Assembly (NCBI GenBank): GCA_963815125.1
Contig: CAWFFM010000001.1
Span: forward strand, 682,001 to 746,000
From: Actinocatenispora sp963815125
GTDB taxonomy: Bacteria; Actinomycetota; Actinomycetes; Mycobacteriales; Micromonosporaceae
Length of the DNA: 64,000 nt
Reading direction: 5' to 3'
A model generated the notes under the pieces. The model searched no databases. It saw only the letters and a program-made list of their open reading frames with translations, and was not told the origin of the DNA. Position 1 is the first letter of the stretch. Each line of letters begins with the position of its first letter. Below are positions 34,608-45,590 of the stretch, in pieces. The position numbers and the translations under genes are program-made.

Positions 34608-36068
34608 TCAGCCGGGCAGCCGTGGTCCGGCGGCCCGCTGCTCGGCCACCCACGCCTCCACGTCCTCGGCCTGCCGGGGCAGCGCCGCGGACAGGTTCTT
34701 GGCACCGTTCGCGGTGACCAGGATGTCGTCCTCGATCCGGATGCCGATCCCGCGCAGTTCGGCGGGCACCTTCTCGTCGTCGGTCTGGAAGTACAGGCCC
34801 GGCTCGCAGGTCAGCACGTAGCCTTCCTTCAGCTCGCCGTCCCGGTAGGTCTCCGAGCGCGACCGCGCGCAGTCGTGCACGTCCAGCCCGAGCATGTGCC
34901 CGAACCCGTGCAGTGTCCACCGTCGGTAGAACATCCGCTCGGAGTCCAGCGCCTGCTCGGCGGACTCCAGCACACCGAGCGACTCCAGGCCCTCGGCCAG
35001 TACGGTCATGCAGGTGCGGTGCACGTCGGTGAACTTCACCCCCGGACGGATCGCCTCGATGCCGGCCTGCTGGGAGGCGTAGACGATGGCGTACACCTCG
35101 CGCTGCAGGTCGGTGAACCGGCCGTCGACCGGGATCGTACGGGTGACGTCGGCGGTGTAGAGCTGACGGTTCTCGATGCCCATGTCCATCAGCAGCAGAT
35201 CGCCCGGAGCGGTGCGGCCGTCGTTGCGGACCCAGTGCAGGGTGGTGGCGTGCGAGCCGGCGGCGACGATCGACTCGTATCCGACCCAGTTGCCGTCGTG
35301 GCGGGCACGCAGCCCGAAGACGCCCTCCAGCAGACGCTCGGACACCGGCGCGTCGGCCGGCAGTACCCGTACGACGTCTTCGAACCCACGCACCGTCGCA
35401 TCGACGGCGTCCTGCAGTTGGGCGATCTCCCACTCGTCCTTGACCAGCCGCAGCTCGGAGAGCACCGTGGCCAGTTCGGCGTCGCGCCGGCCGGCGTCCT
35501 CACCCGTACCGGAGGGTGCCACCGCCGCGTCGACGACCGGGTCGAGACCGCGCAGGACCCGGGTACTGCGCGGGTCGAGGTCGGCGAGCACCTTCTCCAG
35601 GTCACGGATGTCCGCCGTGTCGATGCCCAGCAGCGTCGACTTCTCGCCGAGGGTGTGGCGGCGGCCGACCCACAGTTCGCCGTACTGGGCGTTGCGGAAG
35701 AACTCGTCGGTGTCCTTGGGCGAGCGCGGATGGACGTACAGGACCGCGTCGTGTCCGCCGCCGGTCGGGCGCAGCAGCAGCACCGCGTCCGGGTCGAACT
35801 CGCCGGTCAGGTACGCGAAGTCGCTGCCCGGCCGGAACTGGTAGAAGGTGTCGTTGTTGCGCGCTTTCTCCCGGCCGGTGGGGATGACCAACGTCTCACC
35901 GGGGAATGCCCGGGACAACTGCTCCCGCCGCCGGGAATGGCATGGTGCGTGGTCGAGGACCGTCAGTCCGGTCAGGCCGGACTCCAGCCAGCCACCGCGC
36001 ATGAACTCCAGATACTTCTCCGGAAACGCGGGGTCGTGGCCGCGACCCTTGGCGGGATCCTCGTTCAT
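34608..36068 (-). CDS. pepP: M24B Xaa-Pro aminopeptidase
   Basis: The 486-residue enzyme removes N-terminal residues before proline. The N-terminal AMP_N domain is visible in RRREQLSRAFPGETLVIPTG and SDFAYLTGEFDPDAVLLL. The pita-bread domain supplies the dinuclear metal ligands Asp in LLLMDMGIE and YTADVTRTIPV, His in HGFGHMLGLDVHD, Glu in LTCEPGLYF and Glu in GIGIRIEDDILV. All five are present. The ATG at 36068 follows GAGGGA. The gene stands alone between a terminator and an aldo/keto reductase gene. Confidence 0.94.
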   Translation of the reverse strand: MNEDPAKGRGHDPAFPEKYLEFMRGGWLESGLTGLTVLDHAPCHSRRREQLSRAFPGETLVIPTGREKARNNDTFYQFRPGSDFAYLTGEFDPDAVLLLRPTGGGHDAVLYVHPRSPKDTDEFFRNAQYGELWVGRRHTLGEKSTLLGIDTADIRDLEKVLADLDPRSTRVLRGLDPVVDAAVAPSGTGEDAGRRDAELATVLSELRLVKDEWEIAQLQDAVDATVRGFEDVVRVLPADAPVSERLLEGVFGLRARHDGNWVGYESIVAAGSHATTLHWVRNDGRTAPGDLLLMDMGIENRQLYTADVTRTIPVDGRFTDLQREVYAIVYASQQAGIEAIRPGVKFTDVHRTCMTVLAEGLESLGVLESAEQALDSERMFYRRWTLHGFGHMLGLDVHDCARSRSETYRDGELKEGYVLTCEPGLYFQTDDEKVPAELRGIGIRIEDDILVTANGAKNLSAALPRQAEDVEAWVAEQRAAGPRLPG

Positions 36069-36251
36069 ACCTGCTCCCTCGTGTCTGGTCACCTGTGTCG
36101 ACGGTATCGCCTCCACAGCCGTACCGGACGCTCGGGCGCAGACCGAACAGGGTCGGCCCACCACGGACCGTGCCCGGATGCCCCGGCGGGCGCACCGGTC
36201 GACTACCCGGATCGGGCAAGCCGACACCCCGTCGAGGGCGCCGATGACACG

Positions 36252-37112
36252 TCAGCTGCCGCTCAGCGCTGCCAGCTCGTCGGCACCGAGTTCGAGGTCG
36301 GCGGCCGCCAACGAGTCGAGGATCGTCTCCGGCCGGCTGGCCCCCGGGATCGGGACCACCACCGGGGACAGCGACAGTTCCCAGGCCAGCGCCACCTGCT
36401 GCGGGCTCACCCCGTGCACCGCCGCGACCTGTGCGAAGGCCTGGTGCGTCGTCCCGAGCTGGTCGGCCCTGGCGATGCCGCCCAGCGGACTCCACGGCAG
36501 GAACGCGATACCCAGTTCGTCGCAGAGCGCCAGTTCCGGTTCGCTGGAACGGAACGCGGGCGAGAACTGGTTCTGTACCGAGGCCAGCCGCCCGCCCAGC
36601 ACCTCGCGCGCGGACCGGATCTGCCCGGGGTCGGCGTTGGAGATCCCGGCCATTCTGATCTTGCCCTCGTCCAGCAGATCCCGGATCGCACCGATCGAGT
36701 CGGCGTAGTCGACCTGCGGGTCGGGCCGGTGGAACTGGTAGAGCCCGATGGCCTCCACGCCGAGCCGCTTCAGCGAACCTTCGACGGCCCGCTTCAGATA
36801 CTCGGGGGACCCGTTGCGGGTCCACGATCCGTCGCCGGGCCGCAGATGACCACCCTTGGTGCCGACCAGTACGGACGAGGCGTCCCCGCCCCAGGTGGAC
36901 AGTGCCCTGGCGATCAACGACTCGTTGTGGCCGACCTCACCTGCGTCCCGGTGGTAGGCGTCGGCCGTGTCGATGAGGGTGACCCCGGCGTCGAGCGCCG
37001 CGTGGATGGTGGCCAGGGAACGTTTCTCGTCCGGTCGGCCCTCGATGGACATGGGCATCCCGCCCAGCCCGATGGCGCTGACCTGGACATCACCGATACG
37101 ACGGGTGTGCAT
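36252..37112 (-). CDS. Aldo/keto reductase
   Basis: The 286-residue AKR shows the tetrad in TLIDTADAYHRDAGEVGHNE (Asp, Tyr), VLVGTKGGHLRPG (Lys) and GLYQFHRPDP (His), and the cofactor end VVVPIPGASRPETILDSLAA. It is shorter than the other two AKRs here and belongs to a different subgroup. The ATG at 37112 (MHTRRIGDVQVSAIGLGGMP) has AGGAAG about 9 bp upstream; the frame extends upstream without a better start. Substrate unknown. Confidence 0.92.
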   Translation of the reverse strand: MHTRRIGDVQVSAIGLGGMPMSIEGRPDEKRSLATIHAALDAGVTLIDTADAYHRDAGEVGHNESLIARALSTWGGDASSVLVGTKGGHLRPGDGSWTRNGSPEYLKRAVEGSLKRLGVEAIGLYQFHRPDPQVDYADSIGAIRDLLDEGKIRMAGISNADPGQIRSAREVLGGRLASVQNQFSPAFRSSEPELALCDELGIAFLPWSPLGGIARADQLGTTHQAFAQVAAVHGVSPQQVALAWELSLSPVVVPIPGASRPETILDSLAAADLELGADELAALSGS

Positions 37113-37225
37113 GACGGGCCTTCCTGCCGGGGACGACGCTTCCCAGCCTGCCCGTCGGGTGCGGGGTGGGCAACAGCGCTCGTCGCTGGCAGTCATCAGT
37201 CGCGGCGATCAATCGCGCCGACCGG

Positions 37226-38137
37226 TCAGGACGCCGAGGTCAGCACCGGCGCGGGCGCCGCGTACCGGCCGATTCCCTCGGCAGCCAGGAACGCCCGCGT
37301 CGCGGCGCTCGGTGGCCGGTTGGCCGCGATGGCCACCGCGGTACGCCAGACCGGCGCCGGGTCGGCCACCGGCACGAACCGGGCCGAGGTCTGCTTGTGC
37401 GTGAAGCTCTGCGGCACCAACGCCACCCCGAGGCCGTGCGCGACCAGGTCGAGCAACGAATGCACCTCGTTGACCTCCAGCGCCACCCGGCGCGACAGGT
37501 GTGCCCGGCGCAGTGCGTGGTCGGTCACGTCGCGGGTGACCCAACCCGGTTCGAAGTCCACGAAGGTCTCGTCCACCAGTTCGCCCAACGACACCACGGC
37601 GGCACCGACCAGCGGATGCTCCGGACTGCACGCCACCACCAGCGGCTGTTCGTCCAGCGCGGCGAGGTGTACCGCGTCCGGATCGTCGCACGGCGCGGTG
37701 ACGAAGGCGAGGTCCTCCTCACCGGTGCGGACCCGGTCGATCAGTTCCGGCGAGCCGGCCTGTCGTAGCTGGATCTCCACTCCGGGGTGCGCGGTACGGA
37801 ACCGGGCCAGCGCGGCCGGCAGGTCCAGCCCACCGAGGCACTGCATGGTGCCGATGGACAGGGTGCCGCGCAGCAGGCCCTGTACCGCCGCCACCGCCTC
37901 GCGGGCGGCGGTCACCGAGTGCAGCGTGTGCCGCGCCTCGGCCAGCAACGCACGCCCGGCGTCGGTCAGTTCGACCCGGCGGGTCGACCGGATGAACAGT
38001 GCCGCGCCCAACTCGCGTTCCAGGGCGCGTACCGAGGCGGACAGGCCGGACTGGGCGACCCGCAACCGGTGTGCGGCGCGAGTGAAGTGCCGCTCTTCGG
38101 CAACCGCCACGAAGTACTCGATCTGGCGCAGTTCCAA
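37226..38137 (-). CDS. LysR-family transcriptional regulator
   Basis: The 303-residue protein has the LysR helix-turn-helix at about 1-60 (ELRQIEYFVAVAEERHFTRA, AHRLRVAQSGLSASVRALER) and a periplasmic-binding-like effector domain (GTLSIGTMQCLGGLDLPAAL, LVEYDLVAHGLGVALVPQSF-like region). The start is a TTG at 38137 with GAGGA upstream; no ATG or GTG fits better. It diverges from the aldo/keto reductase at 38313, which is its probable target. A small dyad GATG-AATCG-CATC at 38167-38179 lies between them. Confidence 0.92.
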   Translation of the reverse strand: MELRQIEYFVAVAEERHFTRAAHRLRVAQSGLSASVRALERELGAALFIRSTRRVELTDAGRALLAEARHTLHSVTAAREAVAAVQGLLRGTLSIGTMQCLGGLDLPAALARFRTAHPGVEIQLRQAGSPELIDRVRTGEEDLAFVTAPCDDPDAVHLAALDEQPLVVACSPEHPLVGAAVVSLGELVDETFVDFEPGWVTRDVTDHALRRAHLSRRVALEVNEVHSLLDLVAHGLGVALVPQSFTHKQTSARFVPVADPAPVWRTAVAIAANRPPSAATRAFLAAEGIGRYAAPAPVLTSAS

Positions 38138-38312
38138 CGCTGGTCCTCTTCGTCATCACCGAGGCCGATGAATCGCATCAGTTTCTTCTGTTGGACAGCT
38201 GAAAGCTGCCGGGCCAGAGTACAACGTGGCGGTGGTCGGGCGCCGTGTGCGACGCCGCGACCTGCGTTTCCGCCACGGCGCAGGCCGTACGACGACGGGA
38301 AGGTCAGGACAT

Positions 38313-39332
38313 ATGGAGTACCGGACCCTGGGAGGCACCGGCACGGTCGTGTCGACGCTGTGCCTGGGCACGATGACGTTCGGCAACGAAAGTACCGAAG
38401 AGGTCTCGCACGCACAGCTCGACCGCTTCGTCGAGCAGGGCGGCAACTTCCTGGACACCGCCAACGTGTACTCGCGCGGCATCTCCGAGGAGATCATCGG
38501 ACGGTGGCTGGCCAAGCGGCCGGACCTGGTCGACCAACTGGTCATCGCCACCAAGGGCCGTTTCCCGATGGGTGCGGGACCCAACGACGCGGGACTGACC
38601 CGGACCAACCTGACCCGGGCACTGGAGGCCAGCCTCCGGCGGCTCGGCGTGGAGGCCATCGACCTCTACCAGGCGCACGGTTGGGACCCGCTGACCCCGT
38701 TGGAGGAGACGCTCGGCTTCTTCGACGACGCGGTACGGGCCGGCAAGATCCGCTACGCCGGGGTCAGCAACTTCCTCGGCTGGCAGTTGCAGAAGGCCGC
38801 GACGCTGACCGCCCTGCGCGGTACGGCACCGGTGGTGACCCTGCAACCGCAGTACAACCTGCTGGCCCGCGACATCGAGTTCGAGCTGGTGGACGTCTGC
38901 GCCAACGAGAACATCGGCATCCTGCCCTGGTCGCCGCTGGCCGGCGGCTGGCTGACCGGCAAGTACCGGCGCGACGAAAAGCCCACCGGCGCCACCCGGC
39001 TCGGCGAGGACCCGGAGCGTGGGATGGAGGCTTACGCGCAGCGCAACGCCCAGCAGCGAACCTGGCAGGTGATCGACGCGGTCCGGGCCATCGCACAGGA
39101 CCGCAGCGTGTCCATGGCCCAGGTGGCGCTGTCCTGGCTGGCCGACCGGCGCGCGGTCAGCTCGGTGATCCTCGGTGCCCGCAGCGTCGAGCAGTTGGAC
39201 GACAACCTCGCCGCCGCCGGCCTGCACCTGACCGACACCGAGACAGCACAGCTCGATGAGGCCAGCGCACCGATCGTGTCGGACTACCCGTACGGTGCGC
39301 CGGGGGTCAACCAGCGGGCCCGCACGCTCTGA
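38313..39332 (+). CDS. Aldo/keto reductase
   Basis: The 339-residue AKR has NFLDTANVYSRGISEEIIG (Asp, Tyr), LVIATKGRFPMGAGPNDAGL (Lys) and DLYQAHGWDPLTP (His). It ends with SVILGARSVEQLDDNLAAAG. It resembles the YajO/oxidoreductase subgroup with a Trp-containing His loop. The ATG at 38313 has GGAAGG upstream with long spacing. Divergence from the LysR gene at 38137 suggests LysR-controlled induction by its substrate, which remains unknown. Confidence 0.92.
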   Translation: MEYRTLGGTGTVVSTLCLGTMTFGNESTEEVSHAQLDRFVEQGGNFLDTANVYSRGISEEIIGRWLAKRPDLVDQLVIATKGRFPMGAGPNDAGLTRTNLTRALEASLRRLGVEAIDLYQAHGWDPLTPLEETLGFFDDAVRAGKIRYAGVSNFLGWQLQKAATLTALRGTAPVVTLQPQYNLLARDIEFELVDVCANENIGILPWSPLAGGWLTGKYRRDEKPTGATRLGEDPERGMEAYAQRNAQQRTWQVIDAVRAIAQDRSVSMAQVALSWLADRRAVSSVILGARSVEQLDDNLAAAGLHLTDTETAQLDEASAPIVSDYPYGAPGVNQRARTL

Positions 39333-39455
39333 TCAGGGACTTCGTCGGGAAGCGCCGGGTCGGGTGCGCCGGTACCGGATCGGTACCGGTGCACCAGGAC
39401 CGTCGTTTGCGCCCGCCACGTCGTAGGCTCGCAGGCAGAGTCCGGGAGGTCGGCG

Positions 39456-41741
<2,286 letters not shown>

Positions 41742-41781
41742 CCGCCCGAGCCGTACCGGCCTTCCAGCGACGGATCGGGCC

Positions 41782-42783
41782 TCAGAGTTGGAAGCCCGCC
41801 GGAAACGGGTCGGTCGGATCGAGCAGGTACTGCCCCATCCCGGTGATCCATGCCCGGCCGGTGATGCTCGGTACCACCGCCGCACGCCCGGCCACCTGGG
41901 TCTCCTCGACCAGCCGTCCGGTGAACCGGGTGCCGATGAACGACTCGTTGACGAATTCGGCGTGCAGTGGCAGCTCGCCCCGCGCGTGCAGTGCCGCCAT
42001 CCGAGCCGACGTACCGGTGCCGCAGGGGGAACGGTCGAACCAACCCGGCCGGATGGCCATCGCATGCCGCGAGTGCTGCGCCGTCGAGCCCGGCGCCGCC
42101 AGGTAGACATGGTGTACGCCGCGCACGTCGGGCTGCTCCGGATGCACCGGATGGTCCTTCTCGGACACCGCGTCCATGATCGACAGCCCGGCCCGCAGCA
42201 GCTCGTCGCGGGCATCGCGGGCGAACGGCAACCCCAGCTCGGCCAACGACACGATGGCGTAGAAGTTGCCGCCGTAGGCCAGGTCGTAGCGGACCTCGCC
42301 CAGTGCCGGTACCTCCACCGTGGCGCCCAGCGAGACCGCGAAGGACGCCACGTTGCGGATGGTCACCGCGTCGGCATGGCCGTCGGTGACCGCGACCTCG
42401 GCGACGACCAGCCCGGCCGGGGTGTCCAGACGCACCGTGGTGACCGGTTCGGTGACGTTGACCAGACCGGTCTCCACCAGGACGGTGGCCACCCCGATCG
42501 CCCCGTGGCCGCACATCGGCAGGCACCCCGACACCTCGATGAACAGCACACCCCAGTCGGCGTCCGGTCGGGTCGGTGGCTGCAGGATCGCGCCGGACAT
42601 GGCGGCGTGCCCGCGCGGTTCGTTCATCAGCAGGGTGCGCAGATGGTCGAGGTTGGCCATGAAGTACGCCCGGCGCTCCATCATGGAGTCACCGGGCAAT
42701 GTGGCCAGTCCACCGGTCACGACCCGGGTGGGCATCCCTTCGGTGTGCGAGTCGACCGCGCTGAAGTACCGGCAGGCCCGCAT
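41782..42783 (-). CDS. Proline racemase-family 4-hydroxyproline 2-epimerase
   Basis: The 333-residue enzyme starts MRACRYFSAVDSHTEGMPTR. The two catalytic cysteines are present, in LPMCGHGAIG and RSPCGTGTSARM, so it is an epimerase or racemase rather than the Thr-containing trans-3-hydroxyproline dehydratase. It would convert trans-4-hydroxy-L-proline to cis-4-hydroxy-D-proline. It is the last gene of the five-gene operon, 1 bp after the stop of the DapA-like deaminase, and the partners fix its role. The ATG at 42783 is chosen because the upstream extension reads into the previous gene. Confidence 0.94.
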   Translation of the reverse strand: MRACRYFSAVDSHTEGMPTRVVTGGLATLPGDSMMERRAYFMANLDHLRTLLMNEPRGHAAMSGAILQPPTRPDADWGVLFIEVSGCLPMCGHGAIGVATVLVETGLVNVTEPVTTVRLDTPAGLVVAEVAVTDGHADAVTIRNVASFAVSLGATVEVPALGEVRYDLAYGGNFYAIVSLAELGLPFARDARDELLRAGLSIMDAVSEKDHPVHPEQPDVRGVHHVYLAAPGSTAQHSRHAMAIRPGWFDRSPCGTGTSARMAALHARGELPLHAEFVNESFIGTRFTGRLVEETQVAGRAAVVPSITGRAWITGMGQYLLDPTDPFPAGFQL

Positions 42784-42784
42784 G

Positions 42785-43738
42785 TCAGCCCGCCACCAGC
42801 GCGGCGCCGGCCGAACTGTCCAGAAAGGACACAGCGCGGTCCACGTCGGCACGCAGCTGGGCGTTCTGTACCGCATTCAGCGGTCCGCGCGGCGGCCGGC
42901 ACGGCCCACCCCGCCGGCCGGTGAGGTCCATCGCCAGCTTGATGGCCTGGACGAACTCGGTACGCGAATCCCACCGGAACGCCGCCACGAGCGGTGCGTA
43001 CAGCGCGCGTGCCGCGGCCAGTTCACCGGCGCAGGCCAACTGGTGCAGCCGTACACAGGCGGCCGGGAAGACGTTCGGAAAACCGGCGAACCAGCCGACC
43101 GCGCCCATCAGCAGGCTCTCCAGCACCACATCGTCGGCGCCCGCGTAGATGTCCAGACCCGGTGCCACCTCGGCGATCTCGGCGACCCGGCGTACGTCGC
43201 CGGAGAACTCCTTGACCGCGACCACGCCGTCGATGCCGGCCAGGTCGGCCAGCAGGTCCGGGGTCAGGTCGACCTTGGTGTCGATCGGGTTGTTGTAGAC
43301 CATCACCGGCAGCCCGACCTTCGCCACCGCCGCGTAGTGTGCGCGCAGCTCGTCGTGGTTCGCCCGGTAGACGATCGGCGGCAGGCTGAACACCCCTGAC
43401 ACCCCCGCCTCGGCGGCCTGCTCGGCCCAGGCCACCGACTGGTGCCAGCCGGTCGCCGAGACGCCGGCGAGCACCACCCCGTCGGCGCCGACGGCCTGCA
43501 CGGCGGTGTGTACCACCGCGGCGCGTTCGGCATCGGTCAACGAGGTGTACTCGCCGAGCGAACCGTTCACCGCCACGCCGCGGCAACCGCTGTCCACCAG
43601 CCACCGGCAGTGTTCCGCGAACGAGTCCAGGTCGGGCCGCAGGCCACCGGGTGCCGCCGGGTCCTGCTGGTACGGCAACGCCGCCGCGACCACCACACCG
43701 CGCCAGTCCGCTCCGCCGGTCACCGGACCGCCGGTCAC
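42785..43738 (-). CDS. DapA-family 1-pyrroline-4-hydroxy-2-carboxylate deaminase (probable)
   Basis: The 317-residue protein is a class I-type aldolase barrel of the DHDPS family. It has GVAVNGSLGEYTSLTDAE, the Tyr of PVMVYNNPIDTK and the Schiff-base Lys in VVAVKEFSGDVRR. In the hydroxyproline pathway the homologue deaminates and dehydrates pyrroline-4-hydroxy-2-carboxylate to 2-oxoglutarate semialdehyde, and the neighbours support this. GTG 43738 overlaps the dehydrogenase stop by GTGA; a second GTG lies 18 bp later. Lysine-pathway DapA is less likely in this operon. Confidence 0.92.
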   Translation of the reverse strand: MTGGPVTGGADWRGVVVAAALPYQQDPAAPGGLRPDLDSFAEHCRWLVDSGCRGVAVNGSLGEYTSLTDAERAAVVHTAVQAVGADGVVLAGVSATGWHQSVAWAEQAAEAGVSGVFSLPPIVYRANHDELRAHYAAVAKVGLPVMVYNNPIDTKVDLTPDLLADLAGIDGVVAVKEFSGDVRRVAEIAEVAPGLDIYAGADDVVLESLLMGAVGWFAGFPNVFPAACVRLHQLACAGELAAARALYAPLVAAFRWDSRTEFVQAIKLAMDLTGRRGGPCRPPRGPLNAVQNAQLRADVDRAVSFLDSSAGAALVAG

Positions 43739-45231
43739 CGGGCACCGCCGTCGGGCGTACCGTTCAGCGCCGCACCGGCCTGCGGAGTGTCCGGGTCAGC
43801 GGCGAGTTCCGCCAGGCTGATCGGGGTCACCAGTGGCCGGGTCGTCAACGCCAGCGGATCGGCCAGTTCCTGTACGTCGCGGCCGGACAGCTGGGCGGTC
43901 AGCGTGGCGAGGTTCGCCCCGCACACCCGACCCTGGCACCAGCCCATCCCGCAACGGGTGGTCAGCTTCAGGGTCCGCAGCCCGGTCACGCCGAGCTTGT
44001 CCACCGCCTCCCGGACCCGCCGGTACGGCACCTCCTCGCACCGGCAGACCACGGTCGCGTCGGACAGCCAGCTCCGCCAGCCGTCCCGGACCGGGTAGAC
44101 CGCGGCCAGTGCCACGGCGAACTTGCGGTACCGGTCCCGGGCGCCCCGCCAGGCGGCCACCCGCGCGGCGTGGCCACGTTCGCCCAAGGTGCCCAGATCC
44201 AGCGCGGTGGACAGTCCGGCCACCGCACCCTCGGCGGCGGACAGCACCGCGCCACCGACCCCGGTCAGTTCGCCGGCCGCGTACACGCCGGCCTGACTGG
44301 TCCGCTGCCGGTCGTCGACCCGTACCACCGGCGTGCCGTCCGGCCCGGGCTCGGTGTCGCAGCCGATGGCCAACGCCAGGTCGAGCTGCGGGGTGAATCC
44401 GTAGCCCACCGCCACGGCATCCACCTCGATGCGGCGCTCCGAACCCGGCACGATCGTCCAGTCCGGACGCAGCTTGGCGACGGTGGCCGCCTCCACCCGG
44501 TCGGTGCCGTGTACCGCCACCACCGCGCGACCGGCCCGTACGAGTACCCGGTGGCGGGTCAGCGTCGCGGTGTACCGGGCCGCCTCCGCGACCTTCTCGG
44601 GCGCCAGCGCCATCGCCCGCGGGCGGCGCAACCAACTGCGGCTGTGGTTGGCGTCGAGTACGCCGGTGACGGTGGCGCCGGCCTCGATCAGCCCGGCGGC
44701 GACGGGCAGCAGGAACGGCCCGGTGCCGCCGACCAGGACCCGTTGCCCGACCAGTACCCGTGAGCCCTTGGCCAATGCCTGTACGGCACCGGCGGTGAAC
44801 ACGCCGGGCAGTTCCCAGCCGGGGAACGGCACGCTCCGGTCGTACGCACCGGTGGCCAGGATTAGCCGTGGCGCGGCCACGCAGCCGATGTCGACCGCCC
44901 GTCCCGAACTGGTATCGGCAAGGTAGAGCAGCGCACCACCACCGACACGCGGTTCGGCTGCCCACACACTGACCTGCTGACGTTGGGTGACCCGACGGTG
45001 CCGCGCCAACCGGGCGATCAGCTCGGCCGCGTCGGCGTGCTGGTGGTGCACCCGTTCCGGATGCGCCGCGCCGAACTCGGCGGGCAGTTGGCGGTGGTAC
45101 TGCCCACCGGGTGCCACGTCGGCGTCGATGAGCAGGACGCTGGCGCCGCTGTCCGCGGCCTGTACCGCGGCGTGCAGCCCGGCCGGTCCGGCCCCGACGA
45201 CGACCACGTCCGCGGCTCTGGTGGGGATCAT
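43735..45231 (-). CDS. D-hydroxyproline dehydrogenase FAD/[2Fe-2S] subunit (HcnB-like)
   Basis: The 498-residue flavoprotein starts with the FAD loop VVVVGAGPAGLHAAVQAADS. It has a second dinucleotide fold (RVLVGGTGPFLLPVAAGLIE) and a C-terminal BFD-like cluster domain with CRCEEV and CGMGWCQGRVC supplying four cysteines. This architecture is the large electron-transfer subunit of hydrogen-cyanide-synthase-like dehydrogenases used for D-hydroxyproline or octopine. The ATG overlaps the small ferredoxin-like gene's stop. It passes electrons from the DadA-like subunit to the respiratory chain. Confidence 0.92.
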   Translation of the reverse strand: MIPTRAADVVVVGAGPAGLHAAVQAADSGASVLLIDADVAPGGQYHRQLPAEFGAAHPERVHHQHADAAELIARLARHRRVTQRQQVSVWAAEPRVGGGALLYLADTSSGRAVDIGCVAAPRLILATGAYDRSVPFPGWELPGVFTAGAVQALAKGSRVLVGQRVLVGGTGPFLLPVAAGLIEAGATVTGVLDANHSRSWLRRPRAMALAPEKVAEAARYTATLTRHRVLVRAGRAVVAVHGTDRVEAATVAKLRPDWTIVPGSERRIEVDAVAVGYGFTPQLDLALAIGCDTEPGPDGTPVVRVDDRQRTSQAGVYAAGELTGVGGAVLSAAEGAVAGLSTALDLGTLGERGHAARVAAWRGARDRYRKFAVALAAVYPVRDGWRSWLSDATVVCRCEEVPYRRVREAVDKLGVTGLRTLKLTTRCGMGWCQGRVCGANLATLTAQLSGRDVQELADPLALTTRPLVTPISLAELAADPDTPQAGAALNGTPDGGAR

Positions 45232-45590
45232 CGGGCTGCTCCGTCCGGTGCCGGTGCGGCTGGTTCTGCGGTTCCGGTACCGATCTCGTCCCCCGGCTTC
45301 GCGATGTAGCGGCAGGCCCGGATTCCCGGTGTCCCGTTGACGGTGACCAGGCAGTCGAAGCAGGCGCCGATGCCGCAGAACACGCCGCGGGGACGGCCAC
45401 CGATCCTGGTGGTGCGCCACGCCAACCGGCCGTTGCCCAGCAGGCAGGCGGCGACGCTCTCACCGGTACGCAGGGCGACCTGCTCGCCGTCGACCAGTAT
45501 GGTCTGCGACGCCTCGGCGCTGGGTTCGGCGACGTCGTCGGTGATCCGCCGCGGTGCAGCTGGCTCGTCTGTGTCCCGGGTACGGGTCAT
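45228..45590 (-). CDS. D-hydroxyproline dehydrogenase [2Fe-2S] subunit (HcnA-like)
   Basis: The 120-residue protein has a Fer2_4 domain. The cluster Cys residues are in VFCGIGACFDCLVTVNG and GIRACRYI, which fits the one-cluster small subunit of HcnABC-like dehydrogenases. An extra N-terminal stretch of about 30 acidic, Pro-rich residues precedes the domain (DTDEPAAPRRITDD), and the C-terminus is Ala/Pro-rich. Start and stop codons overlap those of its neighbours (ATGA on both sides). Confidence 0.92.
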   Translation of the reverse strand: MTRTRDTDEPAAPRRITDDVAEPSAEASQTILVDGEQVALRTGESVAACLLGNGRLAWRTTRIGGRPRGVFCGIGACFDCLVTVNGTPGIRACRYIAKPGDEIGTGTAEPAAPAPDGAAR